Positions 1 through 8,464 are shown, counted from the first letter of the stretch. The stretch: 64,000 nt of DNA from Muribaculaceae bacterium (GCA_022509085.1 JAFLTW010000011.1:1-64000), one strand, 5' to 3'. Translations and numbers: made by a program. Notes: a model not told the origin generated them from the letters alone.

Positions 1-2
1 CA

Positions 3-365
3 CTCATTGACTCGTTATGTCAGACTTACTATGAAACTCACGGAACCAAGACAGAGCGAAAAGCCATTATTGACAAAGTCAAGAATGAAATCGAAGCAGT
101 TAAGACCGACTCCTTCTCGCAAATGGAGCAAACAGTCAACGATTGCCGCGACAACATACTTTTGAACGTAAAAAATATTTTTCCCGATATGAAACCGGAG
201 GACTACCAACTGCTGGTTTATCTCGCAAGCGGCCTTTCCTCTCGCTCGATTAGTCTTCTGCTCGGCGACTCTGTCGATAATGTTTATAAACGAAAATCTC
301 GTATGAAGTACCGACTTAAAGAGAAAGTGGCTCCCACATATCCGGAAATTTTAACTCTCTTCTAA
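3..365 (+). CDS. C-terminal part of a LuxR-type regulator (partial)
   Basis: The reading frame is open from the window edge and ends at TAA 363-365, so only the C-terminal ~120 residues are present. The first visible part is charged and probably helical. The last ~60 residues hold a helix-turn-helix of the LuxR/GerE kind (LVYLASGLSSRSISLLL, then VYKRKSRMKYRLKE). This arrangement is known from Bacteroidales regulators with TPR repeats, a membrane helix, a coiled coil and a C-terminal HTH; that architecture is an inference because the N-terminus is outside the window. It lies just upstream of, and on the same strand as, two barrel genes it could control. It could instead be any other HTH protein with a long N-terminus. 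Confidence 0.6.
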   Translation, partial: LIDSLCQTYYETHGTKTERKAIIDKVKNEIEAVKTDSFSQMEQTVNDCRDNILLNVKNIFPDMKPEDYQLLVYLASGLSSRSISLLLGDSVDNVYKRKSRMKYRLKEKVAPTYPEILTLF

Positions 366-456
366 TGGATTTCGTTCGCTGTCAGATTTTTCTCAAAATC
401 AAATTTATATATGTCTAATATTCAATTTAATACAAATTGAGGTGTCAGACTTTTTA

Positions 457-489
457 TTTGTAATAAAGCCACTTTAGTGTGTAATTTTG
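457..489 (+). promoter_or_regulatory. Bacteroidota-type promoter for the first barrel gene
   Basis: TTTG at 457-460, a 21-nt gap, then TAATTTTG at 482-489. This fits the -33/-7 pattern of the phylum. Transcription would begin about 13 nt before the ATG at 507, which supports that start over the upstream in-frame GTG at 477. Confidence 0.6.
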
Positions 490-506
490 TATCAAAAATT
501 ACACTT

Positions 507-2600
507 ATGAAACCTAAACTTCTTTTCGTTATTCTGATTGCGGCTTTACCAAGTGTGGTAAGCCTGGCACAGTCCCAGGAACCAACAGACTCAATCGATG
601 CACAAATTCTCAATGAAGTAGTGGTGGAAGCTAATTTGCAATCAGTTTCTGCAACAAAATCAACATATATACCAACTTCAAGACAAAAAAATGCGGCCCA
701 AACTGGTACCGACCTTCTCAGTCGCATGGCAATACCGCAACTGTCAGTTATTGGAGATAATGTTTCTACCGCCGGAGGTCAGTCTGTGTCGTTATTTATT
801 GACTTTCTTCCTGCATCGGAGCAAGACATTCAAGCTATGCGAATGGCTGATGTCAAGCGCGTAGAATATTATGACTATCCCTCCGACCCTCGTTTTCAAG
901 GTGCTACACACGTTGTCAATTTCATTATGCAGAAATATGACTACGGTGGATATTTCAAAGTATTAGGCAAAGAAACATTCGTTTCAAATATTAGCCAGTT
1001 AAGTCTTTTCTCCAAATTTCAGAATAAAAAGATGACTTACGACATTGCGTTGGGTGGTTATTATTCCTATTGTTCGCACGATTATTCAAATTCTTACGAA
1101 ACCTACCGTTTGCTACAACTGGACGGAACGCTTAATATATTCGAAAGAAATTCCGTAACTACCTCAGCCCAATATCGCCGTAATTATTTTTGGCCGACAT
1201 TCAAGGCCGTTTATCAGTCGGATAATATTACAATTGAGAACACTCTCGGTGCTAATCTTGACAATTATCCCAAAGAAAATTCTTCGGGTTCAATATCTTT
1301 TATTCCTGATGATTATCCGCAGACTGATTTCATCAATGACGCCCACCATAAATCAAACTCACTGACCTATAAAGGCAATTGGTATTTTAACTTACCCTAC
1401 AACAATTCAATTACTTTCCGACCCTATTATTCATATTCTCATAATACACAATCGTCTTTATATCAAGAATTGCAATCGACAGAGTATGACAACGGGTCAA
1501 CTGACGACACACATGATTTTCAAGCCAATTTGCAATTTCAGCACAGTTTCGGGAAATATGGAGATCTTTTCGGAATATTCATCTCAAATTTCATTTCAAA
1601 TAGAACCAACTATTTTGGAACCGCACAAGCATTTGACAGGCAAAAAAATCTACGACTTGGCCCGGCGGTAAAGTATAGTTACAGAACAGATAAATTCTAT
1701 GGCTTGATAGCTGTAGGCCTTAATTACGATTATTCTAATTTCAATGATATCACGGAAAAAAGTTCAGTCCCCTTAGCTGACCTTTTCCTCCAATATTCCT
1801 TTAATGACAAGAACCAGATGAGCGCGGAGTTTCACCACATGTCGTCAATGCCTTCATCTGGATACCGCAGTGACGTTATAATTCAATCAAATCCGTTGAT
1901 GAGTTATACCGGCAATCCATACCTAAAACCGTATAAAACATACGATGTCGGACTGTTTTATACCATGATGCCAACTAAGAAATTCAGCTTTACGGCTTTC
2001 GCTACTTTGTGGACTGCTATAGACCGTTACGCTTTTTTATATGAACCCTCATCGGAAGGCATTTTGCGAAGCATCGGTCAGCCCGTTGGTGGGTATACTC
2101 AGGTTTATTACGGACTGAATGCATCCTTGAGATTGCTTAACAATAGTTTGATACTATTCGGAAGGTTCGCACCAAACTTTATTCACGACGGTTATCCTGC
2201 CAATACCGACAAACACTTTCTAAATTATTGGTTGCAAGCCCAATATTTTGTAAAAGGCTGGAATTTTGAGTTTGTGTACATGTCACGAACAGGCCAATCT
2301 GATGGCCCGATTCCCGGTAGTTGGACTATTGATAAAGACTATTATTGGGCTACAATCGGCTGGGGCAACCAACATTGGACTATCAAGGGAATTATTGCCA
2401 ACATATTCCGTTGGAATTGGAAACAAGGCACCAAGTCTTTCAGAAGCCAATACTATGACTATACTAAAGAAGTGTTTTCTCAAGATTATCACGTATATTT
2501 TCAAGTCTCCTTAACTTATACTTTTGGATTTGGCAAAAAGATTGAGCGTGGAAACGAAGCTGAACAACAGACTGGAACTTCATCAGGTATCCTTAAATAG
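507..2600 (+). CDS. TonB-dependent-receptor-like outer-membrane beta-barrel
   Basis: A 697-residue protein with a signal peptide (MKPKLLFVILIAALPSVVS). A TonB-box-like LNEVVVEA lies near residue 37, followed by a plug-like segment (FIDFLPAS, RVEYYDYPSDPRFQG) and a long barrel rich in alternating Tyr/Phe/Asn that ends in SLTYTFGFGKK plus a short tail. It lacks the N-terminal carboxypeptidase-like domain of SusC proteins and is short for the family. The ATG at 507 is preferred because an upstream GTG at 477 would place ten residues before the signal peptide and overlap the promoter. It is paralogous to the gene at 4351. The substrate is unknown and no SusD partner is present. AT-rich codon use sets it apart from the core genes of the window. 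Confidence 0.8.
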   Translation: MKPKLLFVILIAALPSVVSLAQSQEPTDSIDAQILNEVVVEANLQSVSATKSTYIPTSRQKNAAQTGTDLLSRMAIPQLSVIGDNVSTAGGQSVSLFIDFLPASEQDIQAMRMADVKRVEYYDYPSDPRFQGATHVVNFIMQKYDYGGYFKVLGKETFVSNISQLSLFSKFQNKKMTYDIALGGYYSYCSHDYSNSYETYRLLQLDGTLNIFERNSVTTSAQYRRNYFWPTFKAVYQSDNITIENTLGANLDNYPKENSSGSISFIPDDYPQTDFINDAHHKSNSLTYKGNWYFNLPYNNSITFRPYYSYSHNTQSSLYQELQSTEYDNGSTDDTHDFQANLQFQHSFGKYGDLFGIFISNFISNRTNYFGTAQAFDRQKNLRLGPAVKYSYRTDKFYGLIAVGLNYDYSNFNDITEKSSVPLADLFLQYSFNDKNQMSAEFHHMSSMPSSGYRSDVIIQSNPLMSYTGNPYLKPYKTYDVGLFYTMMPTKKFSFTAFATLWTAIDRYAFLYEPSSEGILRSIGQPVGGYTQVYYGLNASLRLLNNSLILFGRFAPNFIHDGYPANTDKHFLNYWLQAQYFVKGWNFEFVYMSRTGQSDGPIPGSWTIDKDYYWATIGWGNQHWTIKGIIANIFRWNWKQGTKSFRSQYYDYTKEVFSQDYHVYFQVSLTYTFGFGKKIERGNEAEQQTGTSSGILK

Positions 2601-2602
2601 TT

Positions 2603-2636
2603 GTCTTTTCGCATCAGTCATAAGGTCCATAATTTT
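2603..2636 (+). repeat. Repeat R, copy 1, just after a stop codon
   Basis: A ~34-bp sequence with core GTCATAAGGTCCAT, starting 3 bp after the barrel stop codon. Close copies lie at 6459-6491 and 7287-7320, each just downstream of another plus-strand gene. Its function is not recognised. Confidence 0.7.
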
Positions 2637-2642
2637 GTGGCA

Positions 2643-2704
2643 ATTCTCGTGCAAACGAGCGCAGACCGGAGCTTGCTCCAGATATGCCGAGTGTAGCCGA
2701 GAAT
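2643..2704. other. Small structured intergenic element
   Basis: ATTCTCG (2643-2649) pairs with CGAGAAT (2698-2704). Inside is GGAGC-TT-GCTCC (2668-2679), and an alternative CTCGT-GCAA-ACGAG hairpin (2646-2659) closes with a GNRA-type loop. This could be an RNA structure or a mobile repeat; no family is recognised. It is part of a 652-bp stretch without a confident gene. Confidence 0.35.
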
Positions 2705-2762
2705 GGAAGGAACTTCAAACCCTACAAGATTATGGACTTTTCTTTAGACAACCTAAAATTCC

Positions 2763-2969
2763 ATTGAGAACGTGCCGGGCTTCGAGGCTCGTGCAGCGTT
2801 CACTCTCAACTCCGTAACCGACTTCAATGCCGAGGTCTGTTTTGGTTCCGGGTTGCGCTACGACTTCTACAGAGGTTGGAGAAATGTCATAATCCTATCT
2901 TCAGGAGAATGCCGAAGAATCCGCGATGCGTTGATTTTCCAAGTCAATGATTGTGAAATTTTCCTTTGA
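2763..2969 (+). pseudogene. Duplicated coding remnant, copy 1
   Basis: In frame from 2763 the sequence encodes IENVPGFEARAAFTLNS, with no convincing start upstream. The 25 codons at 2763-2837 match 7361-7435, and many differences are synonymous third-position changes. That suggests both descend from a translated sequence. After these codons the copies diverge. It is most likely a gene fragment or a coding-derived repeat; the protein is not recognised. Confidence 0.4.
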
Positions 2970-2997
2970 ACTATCTGTTTAAATAAACAAAAAGTTG

Positions 2998-3005
2998 TAA
3001 CTTTG
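2998..3005 (+). promoter_or_regulatory. Possible -7 promoter element
   Basis: TAACTTTG fits the -7 consensus, but no good -33 box lies ~20 nt upstream. Transcription from about 3010 would run through the hairpin at 3073-3185 toward the gene at 3253. A short hairpin GAGGT-TTAG-ACCTC follows soon after it. Confidence 0.35.
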
Positions 3006-3072
3006 TATCCGGTGAGGTTTAGACCTCCAATTACAAATGGTAAAATAAAGAAACGGTATGCGTATCTTGAAA

Positions 3073-3185
3073 CTTGAAAACGTAGGAAATTTTCAGTCAG
3101 TGCAAAGATAGCATAGTGGTTCTCATGCTTATAGTGTGAGCAGCTATTGTTACTTCTGCACAAATGGTTTCCTACGACCTTCAAG
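3073..3185 (+). ncRNA. Candidate structured RNA (long nested hairpin)
   Basis: Five stems nest in order. CTTGAA 3073-3078 pairs with TTCAAG 3180-3185. GTAGGAAA 3082-3089 pairs with TTTCCTAC 3168-3175. GTGCA 3100-3104 pairs with TGCAC 3157-3161. ATAGC 3108-3112 pairs with GCTAT 3143-3147. CTCA 3122-3125 pairs with TGAG 3137-3140. A -7-like box lies ~70 nt upstream. Such collinear nesting is unlikely by chance and points to a structured transcript or a mobile palindromic element. The strand is inferred from the upstream box and the downstream gene. Confidence 0.45.
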
Positions 3186-3252
3186 TTAAGTTGAATCAAG
3201 GCTTGCTCACGTTTCTTCATTTATTTCTAAATAATGATAACGGAATTTAATT

Positions 3253-4308
3253 ATGTCAATGGTCCGATATCTAAAAATTCTTATTGTGATTTTAACTGCT
3301 TTACTGCAGTTAGAAGCAAGAGGCTATGATATCGTGATGACTGATTCCACTTCCATTGATGTGATTGAAAAAGTATCGGAATTGCCGGAGGTAATAGTAG
3401 AATCCCGAAAATATCCTCTGCTACATTTGTTGGCGTACGTAAGGGAATATTCTACACTTACAACTTACAGTGACACCATATTTCTTTTCAGAGAAAAAAT
3501 GGTGGATTATATGATTCCTCAAGATGGTAAGGTTAATTTCAAAGGATGGAAAACTCCAAGAATCTTATCAAGCAAATCATATTATAAATTTACAAACCAA
3601 GCAGGATTAGATAGTGTCAGCGATGAATGTATGTATCATTTTTCATGGTCTGACTGGATAGGTCTTCCTCCGCGTGTATCCATGCCTTCGAATTTCTCAA
3701 GTTACAAGGAATATACGGACACATTACATGGGAGATATAGTCCGGTTGAAATCTGGAAAAGAATTCATGATAATGTTAATATAAGTGTTAATTTACTTGC
3801 CGATACTATCGGCAGAAAATGGCTCCCTTCTATGACAAGCTTCCTTAAAAAAGGAGTGGACTATGATAAATTCAAAATAAATTACAACTATAAGAATGTA
3901 ATTGGAGAGGATTTAAACATACGAGACTTAGAAGGATACTCCTATTCTATAGAATCTACAGGGAGAGGACATAACATGTTTAGGTTTAATCGTAAAGATG
4001 AACCGTATTATGTCAGTACCGAAGCGGAAATATATTTTATTGATAAAGAATATATAACAATTAAGGAAGCAAACAAATGGGATAATCGTAATTTTGATTT
4101 TGACGAAATTGGAATATTCCAACCTTCGCATGTCCCACCACTAACATCCGACGTTATAAGCCTTGTGGCTCGTGTTGACAATATTGATAAAAAAGAAATC
4201 AGACTCAAACTTAAACCAGATAAACGAATAGGTTATTCAAAAGGTACTCCAAATATGAGTATGGGACAAAAAGCGTTATCTTTTATCAAAAAAATATTGA
4301 AAATTTAA
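3253..4308 (+). CDS. Exported protein of unknown function
   Basis: A 351-residue protein with an N-terminal hydrophobic signal (YLKILIVILTALLQLEA), so it is probably periplasmic or surface-exposed. Around residue 45 it has LPEVIVESRKYPLL, which resembles the TonB-box-like EVVVE of the neighbouring barrels. No other motif is recognised; the rest is rich in Tyr, Asp and Lys with no further membrane segment. It lies between two paralogous barrel genes on the same strand, and the next barrel starts 42 bp after its stop. Co-transcription and a role with that barrel are inferred from position only. Base composition is AT-rich like its neighbours. Confidence 0.65.
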   Translation: MSMVRYLKILIVILTALLQLEARGYDIVMTDSTSIDVIEKVSELPEVIVESRKYPLLHLLAYVREYSTLTTYSDTIFLFREKMVDYMIPQDGKVNFKGWKTPRILSSKSYYKFTNQAGLDSVSDECMYHFSWSDWIGLPPRVSMPSNFSSYKEYTDTLHGRYSPVEIWKRIHDNVNISVNLLADTIGRKWLPSMTSFLKKGVDYDKFKINYNYKNVIGEDLNIRDLEGYSYSIESTGRGHNMFRFNRKDEPYYVSTEAEIYFIDKEYITIKEANKWDNRNFDFDEIGIFQPSHVPPLTSDVISLVARVDNIDKKEIRLKLKPDKRIGYSKGTPNMSMGQKALSFIKKILKI

Positions 4309-4350
4309 TTATAAACAGATAAAGCAACTTCGGGGAAAACCATCTTTATC

Positions 4351-6453
4351 ATGAAAAAACTCGTTCTTATAATTTTGTCGTTGCCGATTTTAGCTTCTGC
4401 TCAGACCCAAGAGCCAATAGATTCTATTGAATCCAAGCAACTGAATGAAGTGGTTGTTGAAGGCTTGACGGCAAACACATCTGCGAAAGCCACTACCTAC
4501 ATGCCGTCTTCAAAACAGAAGAATGCCTCACAAAACGGATATGACCTGCTTTATTATATGGGGATACCGCAGATACAGATAAATCCGATGGATTTATCTA
4601 TTAGTGATAATACCGGAGGGACCGTATCCGTCTTTATCAATTATATGCCAGCCTCTCAACAGGAGATGTTAGGGTTATATCCTGAGAATGTTCGTAAAGT
4701 TGAGTATCTTGAATTCCCTACAGACCCTCGTTTCCAAGGGGCACCCCGAGTTATAAATATTATAGTGCAAGCATACGAATATGGAGGATATACAAAAGCT
4801 AAGATAGGAACGACATTCCTTGCGGATTTCACGGAGGATGCCAATGTTTTTTCCAAATTTTCATACAAAAAGATGACCTATGATATATTTGTAGGACAAT
4901 CTTATATTAACATTTACAATAAATTTAACAACGCACTAAGTTCTGAAGGGATTTTTAGTCTAAAAGACGAAAATGGAAGAGATTTCTCATTAATACGCAA
5001 TGAATATGTTAATGACATACACGCAAGATATACTGATTATCCTTTTACGTTTCGTGCCACCTATAATACCGAAAAAATTCAAATCCGCAACACATTGGGA
5101 TTCACACACTCTTCTAATCCTATTAATTTTCAAACCGGGACTCTCTCCTTTACACCGGGTTTGGAAGAAAATTACACGTATAGACGCAGTCACACTACCC
5201 GAAGTAATTCAGCGAACTATGCAGGGACTTTTTTCTTTGTATTGCCTAAAAACTTCTCGATAAACGTAACTCCAGGTTTCCAATATTCCCATAATAACAA
5301 CTATTTGAATTATTTCACATCCGGGGGTGAATCCATAATTAGAGATGCAAGGGAAAACGCCTATAAGATTAGTGTGGATGCGTATTTAAACAAACAGTTT
5401 AGTCAGAAACACCTTGTGATGTTAGGTGTTAGAACATGGGATCTTATCAACCGAATTGACTATTCGGGAAACGCCGCCTATACCGACAATTACAATATTA
5501 GCCAGATAGCAGGCGAAGCTGCATATCAGCTGCAAACCCAGAAGTTTAATCTTTACACTGCCGCAGGTATATGTTGGGAAGAAACTAAAATCAACAATAT
5601 CAAGAATAACACGACTTATCCTTACGTTCATTTACAATTCCGCTTTGCTCCTAATTCCAAACATTCCTTATCCTTAACTTCCCAATTCGTTAACAATACA
5701 CCTACAATGGTAGCAAAATCTTCCGATATACTGCAGGAGAATGAATTCCTATATATCACGGGTAATCCTCTGCTTAAGAATTCCCGCGATGTTACTTTCA
5801 CTTTGGGATATGCATGGATTCAGTCAAATAAGTTTAATTTGAACGCGTATGCAAACTATCATGAAATGTTCAACCGATTTATAAGGGAATATAGTCATTT
5901 CGACGATGGTCATGCTTTGTTACGAAAATATGTAAACAATGGTAATTTCATTGATGGTACTATAGGAGTCTCCGCAAATCTGAAACTTCTGAATAATTCA
6001 CTTCAATTTTATATTAGTCCGCAGATGAGTTTCTATCGTTCAACAGGTTTATATGATAAAAGATTTAATCCCTTTATGTTCTATGGCCATGTCATCTATT
6101 ATCTGAACAATTTCTATTTCCAAGCTTTCTATAAGTCTCCCGACAAATCTATGTTTAACAATGCTCCGGCAACCCAAAAATATCGTAATCTCTATGGCCT
6201 TATAATTGGCTGGGGTAATTCAAACTGGAATTTTCGACTGTCCGCTTATAATGTGTTTAATAAAAAATGGGATAGCGTCGATACATGGATAAGTAGTCCT
6301 CTTTATACCGAACATAAGGTAGGATATGGAAATACTGCCCACGCCAAAATACTCCTTTCTGCAACCTATACTTTCGGATACGGCAAGAAGTTACAACAAG
6401 GCGATGAGGTGGGAGCACAATCAGGTGCCAACTCAGCAATTATAAAAGATTAA
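4351..6453 (+). CDS. TonB-dependent-receptor-like outer-membrane beta-barrel (paralogue)
   Basis: A 700-residue protein with a signal peptide (MKKLVLIILSLPILASA) and the same layout as the gene at 507. It has EPIDSIESKQLNEVVVEG, a plug-like part with VFINYMPAS and EFPTDPRFQG, a long barrel, and a closing ATYTFGYGKK followed by a short tail. The two proteins share the N-terminal region and many barrel positions, so they arose by duplication and have diverged strongly. No carboxypeptidase-like N-terminal domain is present. It probably forms a unit with the exported protein just upstream. The ligand is unknown. Repeat R follows 5 bp after its stop codon, as it does after its paralogue. Confidence 0.8.
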   Translation: MKKLVLIILSLPILASAQTQEPIDSIESKQLNEVVVEGLTANTSAKATTYMPSSKQKNASQNGYDLLYYMGIPQIQINPMDLSISDNTGGTVSVFINYMPASQQEMLGLYPENVRKVEYLEFPTDPRFQGAPRVINIIVQAYEYGGYTKAKIGTTFLADFTEDANVFSKFSYKKMTYDIFVGQSYINIYNKFNNALSSEGIFSLKDENGRDFSLIRNEYVNDIHARYTDYPFTFRATYNTEKIQIRNTLGFTHSSNPINFQTGTLSFTPGLEENYTYRRSHTTRSNSANYAGTFFFVLPKNFSINVTPGFQYSHNNNYLNYFTSGGESIIRDARENAYKISVDAYLNKQFSQKHLVMLGVRTWDLINRIDYSGNAAYTDNYNISQIAGEAAYQLQTQKFNLYTAAGICWEETKINNIKNNTTYPYVHLQFRFAPNSKHSLSLTSQFVNNTPTMVAKSSDILQENEFLYITGNPLLKNSRDVTFTLGYAWIQSNKFNLNAYANYHEMFNRFIREYSHFDDGHALLRKYVNNGNFIDGTIGVSANLKLLNNSLQFYISPQMSFYRSTGLYDKRFNPFMFYGHVIYYLNNFYFQAFYKSPDKSMFNNAPATQKYRNLYGLIIGWGNSNWNFRLSAYNVFNKKWDSVDTWISSPLYTEHKVGYGNTAHAKILLSATYTFGYGKKLQQGDEVGAQSGANSAIIKD

Positions 6454-6458
6454 TTCAC

Positions 6459-6491
6459 GTCTTTTCGCAACCGTCATAAGATCCATAATTT
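6459..6491 (+). repeat. Repeat R, copy 2
   Basis: Same core as copy 1 (GTCATAAGATCCAT), starting 5 bp after the second barrel gene. The rest of the gap to 6592 holds a possible -7 box TATTTTTG at 6558-6565 for the SDR gene. Confidence 0.7.
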
Positions 6492-6592
6492 AACACACCT
6501 AACAAAACAATGGATTTAACCTGAACATTTGTTAATTCAACTCATGAATTAAATATATATTTTTGTAAAATATTTATTTTGAGGAACATATT

Positions 6593-7279
6593 ATGAATAT
6601 TTTAATAATAGGAGCTACATCAGGTATCGGTAAGGCACTTTATACTCATTATATAGAAACAGGCAATAATGTTGCGATAATGGGAAGACGTAAAGACATA
6701 CTTGAAGAACTTTCTTTAAGTAATCCGAGCGCAACCATCCCTCTCCCTTGCGATATTTCCAATCATAATTCCTTCGATAATGCTTTTGAGAAAGCGATAA
6801 GCTTATTAAACTATATTGATATTGCTATTATTTGTGCCGGTATTGGAGAACTGAACCCTTCTCTACAATTCGAGCTTGAAGAAGAAACAATTTCAACTAA
6901 TGTAGTGGGTTGGACCTATGTAATGGATAAACTTTACCATTTAATGGAAAATAAGGGGAAAGGTCAGATAGTTTCCATAACATCTATTAGTGGATTGCAA
7001 CCCACTCCGGTTGCACCATCTTATAGTGCGAGCAAAGCGTATCAAATCAATTATACTAAATCATTACAGGCAAAATCTAAAAAGACTCCTATATTAATTA
7101 CTGAAATCAGACCGGGCTTAGTTGACACACGAATGGCAAAAGGAGAAGGCTTGTTTTGGGTTATGCCTGTAGAAAAAGTAACACAGCAAATAATCCGAGC
7201 TATTGATAAAAAGAAGAAACTTCGCGTCGTAACCAACCGATGGAAAATACTAAACTGGATTGTTAAGCATTTTATGTAA
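6593..7279 (+). CDS. Short-chain dehydrogenase/reductase (SDR)
   Basis: A 228-residue NAD(P)-dependent oxidoreductase of the classical SDR family. It has the nucleotide-binding GATSGIG at residues 7-13, an MGRR segment after the second strand that suggests NADPH, CAGIGE in place of the usual NNAG, TSISG carrying the catalytic Ser, and YSASK carrying catalytic Tyr and Lys. The family reduces or oxidises hydroxyl/keto groups on small molecules, but the substrate cannot be read from sequence. It stands alone on the plus strand after the barrel genes and shares their AT-rich composition. The ATG at 6593 puts the Rossmann fold directly at the N-terminus, as expected. Confidence 0.85.
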   Translation: MNILIIGATSGIGKALYTHYIETGNNVAIMGRRKDILEELSLSNPSATIPLPCDISNHNSFDNAFEKAISLLNYIDIAIICAGIGELNPSLQFELEEETISTNVVGWTYVMDKLYHLMENKGKGQIVSITSISGLQPTPVAPSYSASKAYQINYTKSLQAKSKKTPILITEIRPGLVDTRMAKGEGLFWVMPVEKVTQQIIRAIDKKKKLRVVTNRWKILNWIVKHFM

Positions 7280-7286
7280 TTTATTT

Positions 7287-7320
7287 GTCTATTCGCACCT
7301 GTCATAAGGTCCATATTTTT
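7287..7320 (+). repeat. Repeat R, copy 3
   Basis: Core GTCATAAGGTCCAT, 7 bp after the SDR stop codon. As with copy 1, a coding remnant follows downstream. Confidence 0.7.
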
Positions 7321-7360
7321 GCTGAATAAGCAAGATATAGACCTTCTTAATTTCAATTCC

Positions 7361-7645
7361 GTTGAGAACGTGGCGGGCATTGAAGCCCGGACAGCGTTCA
7401 CTATCAACTCCGCAACCGTCTTCAAGGAAGACGTTGACATCGTACCGACCATCGTTGATGAAACGCTGTCGTACATTATATGGGGAGGCGACAACCTATT
7501 GACCAAAAGTGAAAACTTCACTTTCAGCCGTGTCTCCGGCCTTGAGCAGACACAAACAGCGAGGGGGCATCGGAAGAATCGTGTCATAAATAAGACACAG
7601 GCCACCATGAACATGGCCTGTGTCGTCGTTATATATCGCTCGTAA
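7361..7645 (+). pseudogene. Duplicated coding remnant, copy 2
   Basis: Encodes VENVAGIEARTAFTINS in the same frame as copy 1 at 2763. The 25 shared codons differ mainly at synonymous positions. A frame stays open from 7319 to 7645 but has no recognised family or credible start, and the matched part is short. A gene fragment or coding-derived repeat is the best reading. Confidence 0.4.
7594..7624. terminator. Perfect 11-bp inverted repeat
   Basis: GACACAGGCCA (7594-7604), a 9-nt loop, then TGGCCTGTGTC (7614-7624). There is no clear T-run, so termination is uncertain; the hairpin is symmetric and could act on either strand. Confidence 0.45.
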
Positions 7646-7822
7646 ATTTAACAGTCGGTGACATCTGCACCTTGACTGGTCTCCAATTCGAATGCAAAAA
7701 TTGTCAATTACATTGAAGCACACTTCACGGAATGAAAAGTTACTGCAACCACGACCGCAAGAGCGCCAAATCTGAGGCATTCTTGCGGCCCTGCATTAAC
7801 AATTTCTATTGTAAGCTTATCC

Positions 7823-7906
7823 TCATTTTTTAACTCTTACCGGCACCGGTACCGGTTTTGGCTGCGCCCCAAGCACGGAACGGAGCAGTTTTTCCAGAAT
7901 AGTCAT
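7823..7906 (-). CDS. Candidate 27-residue small protein
   Basis: An ATG at 7906 opens a 27-codon frame encoding MTILEKLLRSVLGAQ followed by a PKPVPVPV stretch and a basic end (VRVKK). It would have an amphipathic helix and then a proline/valine tail. It lies 62 bp downstream of the thioredoxin gene on the same strand. Nothing similar is recognised with confidence. The frame is short enough to be chance, but its composition looks protein-like. The remaining sequence between 7646 and 7822 shows no feature. Confidence 0.3.
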   Translation of the reverse strand: MTILEKLLRSVLGAQPKPVPVPVRVKK

Positions 7907-7968
7907 AGTGGTAAAAGATTAAGGTTGGTAATTTCTTTATGGGGTTGATATGCGTCTTCTCCGCCCCC

Positions 7969-8280
7969 TTATACGTAATATTTGCTCATCTCGGTCTCAA
8001 GGTCGGCAGCCGAATGCACGCCGGAGGCCCTCCAGAGCTGCTCTCCTTTCTGGAAGAGCATCAGCGTCGGCACTGACCGTACGTTGTAGAGCGAGGCCAG
8101 CTGGGGATTCTTGTCGATGTCGATCTTGATGATGCGCCCCTTGTCGCCTACAAGTTCGTGAAGCTCCTCAAGAACGGGATGCATCATTTTGCACGGGCCA
8201 CACCATGTGGCGAAAAAGTCGATAAGCACAGGCTTTTCAGACTTTATGATGTCTTGAAACTTTTCCATAGCATTTTTCAA
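7969..8280 (-). CDS. trxA: Thioredoxin
   Basis: A 103-residue cytoplasmic disulfide reductase of normal thioredoxin length. [19 protein letters not shown] holds the redox WCGPCK site near residues 26-31, and the cis-proline segment is SVPTLMLF near residue 70. No signal peptide is present, so it acts in the cytosol, presumably reduced by a thioredoxin reductase encoded elsewhere. A second Met at residue 5 is an alternative start. It is monocistronic, or followed only by the possible small ORF at 7823. The 256 bp upstream contain a hairpin-like repeat and a terminator belonging to the next gene. Confidence 0.93.
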   Translation of the reverse strand: MKNAMEKFQDIIKSEKPVLIDFFATWCGPCKMMHPVLEELHELVGDKGRIIKIDIDKNPQLASLYNVRSVPTLMLFQKGEQLWRASGVHSAADLETEMSKYYV

Positions 8281-8344
8281 TTAAGGGTTTTATTCTCAAA
8301 CAAGTTTCACCCCTTTTTGGTTCGCCCTCAAACAGGCAAAAGAC

Positions 8345-8464
8345 GGTGTGTAAAAATACGTAATCTGCGGCGTTGCTATCGGAATTCGCTCTTGGTCATT
8401 TACTGGAGTAAACTCCCTGCGAGCTCATCCTCAGCGCCTTGCATCTTACGCATTTTAACGCACC
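8345..8464. repeat. 120-bp MITE-like element with 24-bp inverted ends
   Basis: The left end (8345-8368) and the reverse complement of the right end (8441-8464) match at about 19 of 24 positions, both following GGTGYGTWAAAAT. The centre holds the palindrome TTTACTGGAGTAAA (8399-8412). No gene lies inside. It looks like a non-autonomous repeat or a long hairpin; copy number cannot be judged from this window. Confidence 0.45.

Noticed and set aside
477..506. GTG at 477 as start of the first barrel gene
   Set aside because: It adds ten residues ahead of a clear signal peptide and lies within the promoter; the ATG at 507 fits better.
2867..3220. A minus-strand 117-codon frame across the long hairpin
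   Set aside because: It reads through both arms of the structured element and across a promoter-like box; no start signal or family supports it.
7496..7780. A minus-strand 94-codon frame rich in Cys
   Set aside because: Unlikely composition, overlaps the hairpin at 7594-7624 and the remnant repeat; no homology recognised.
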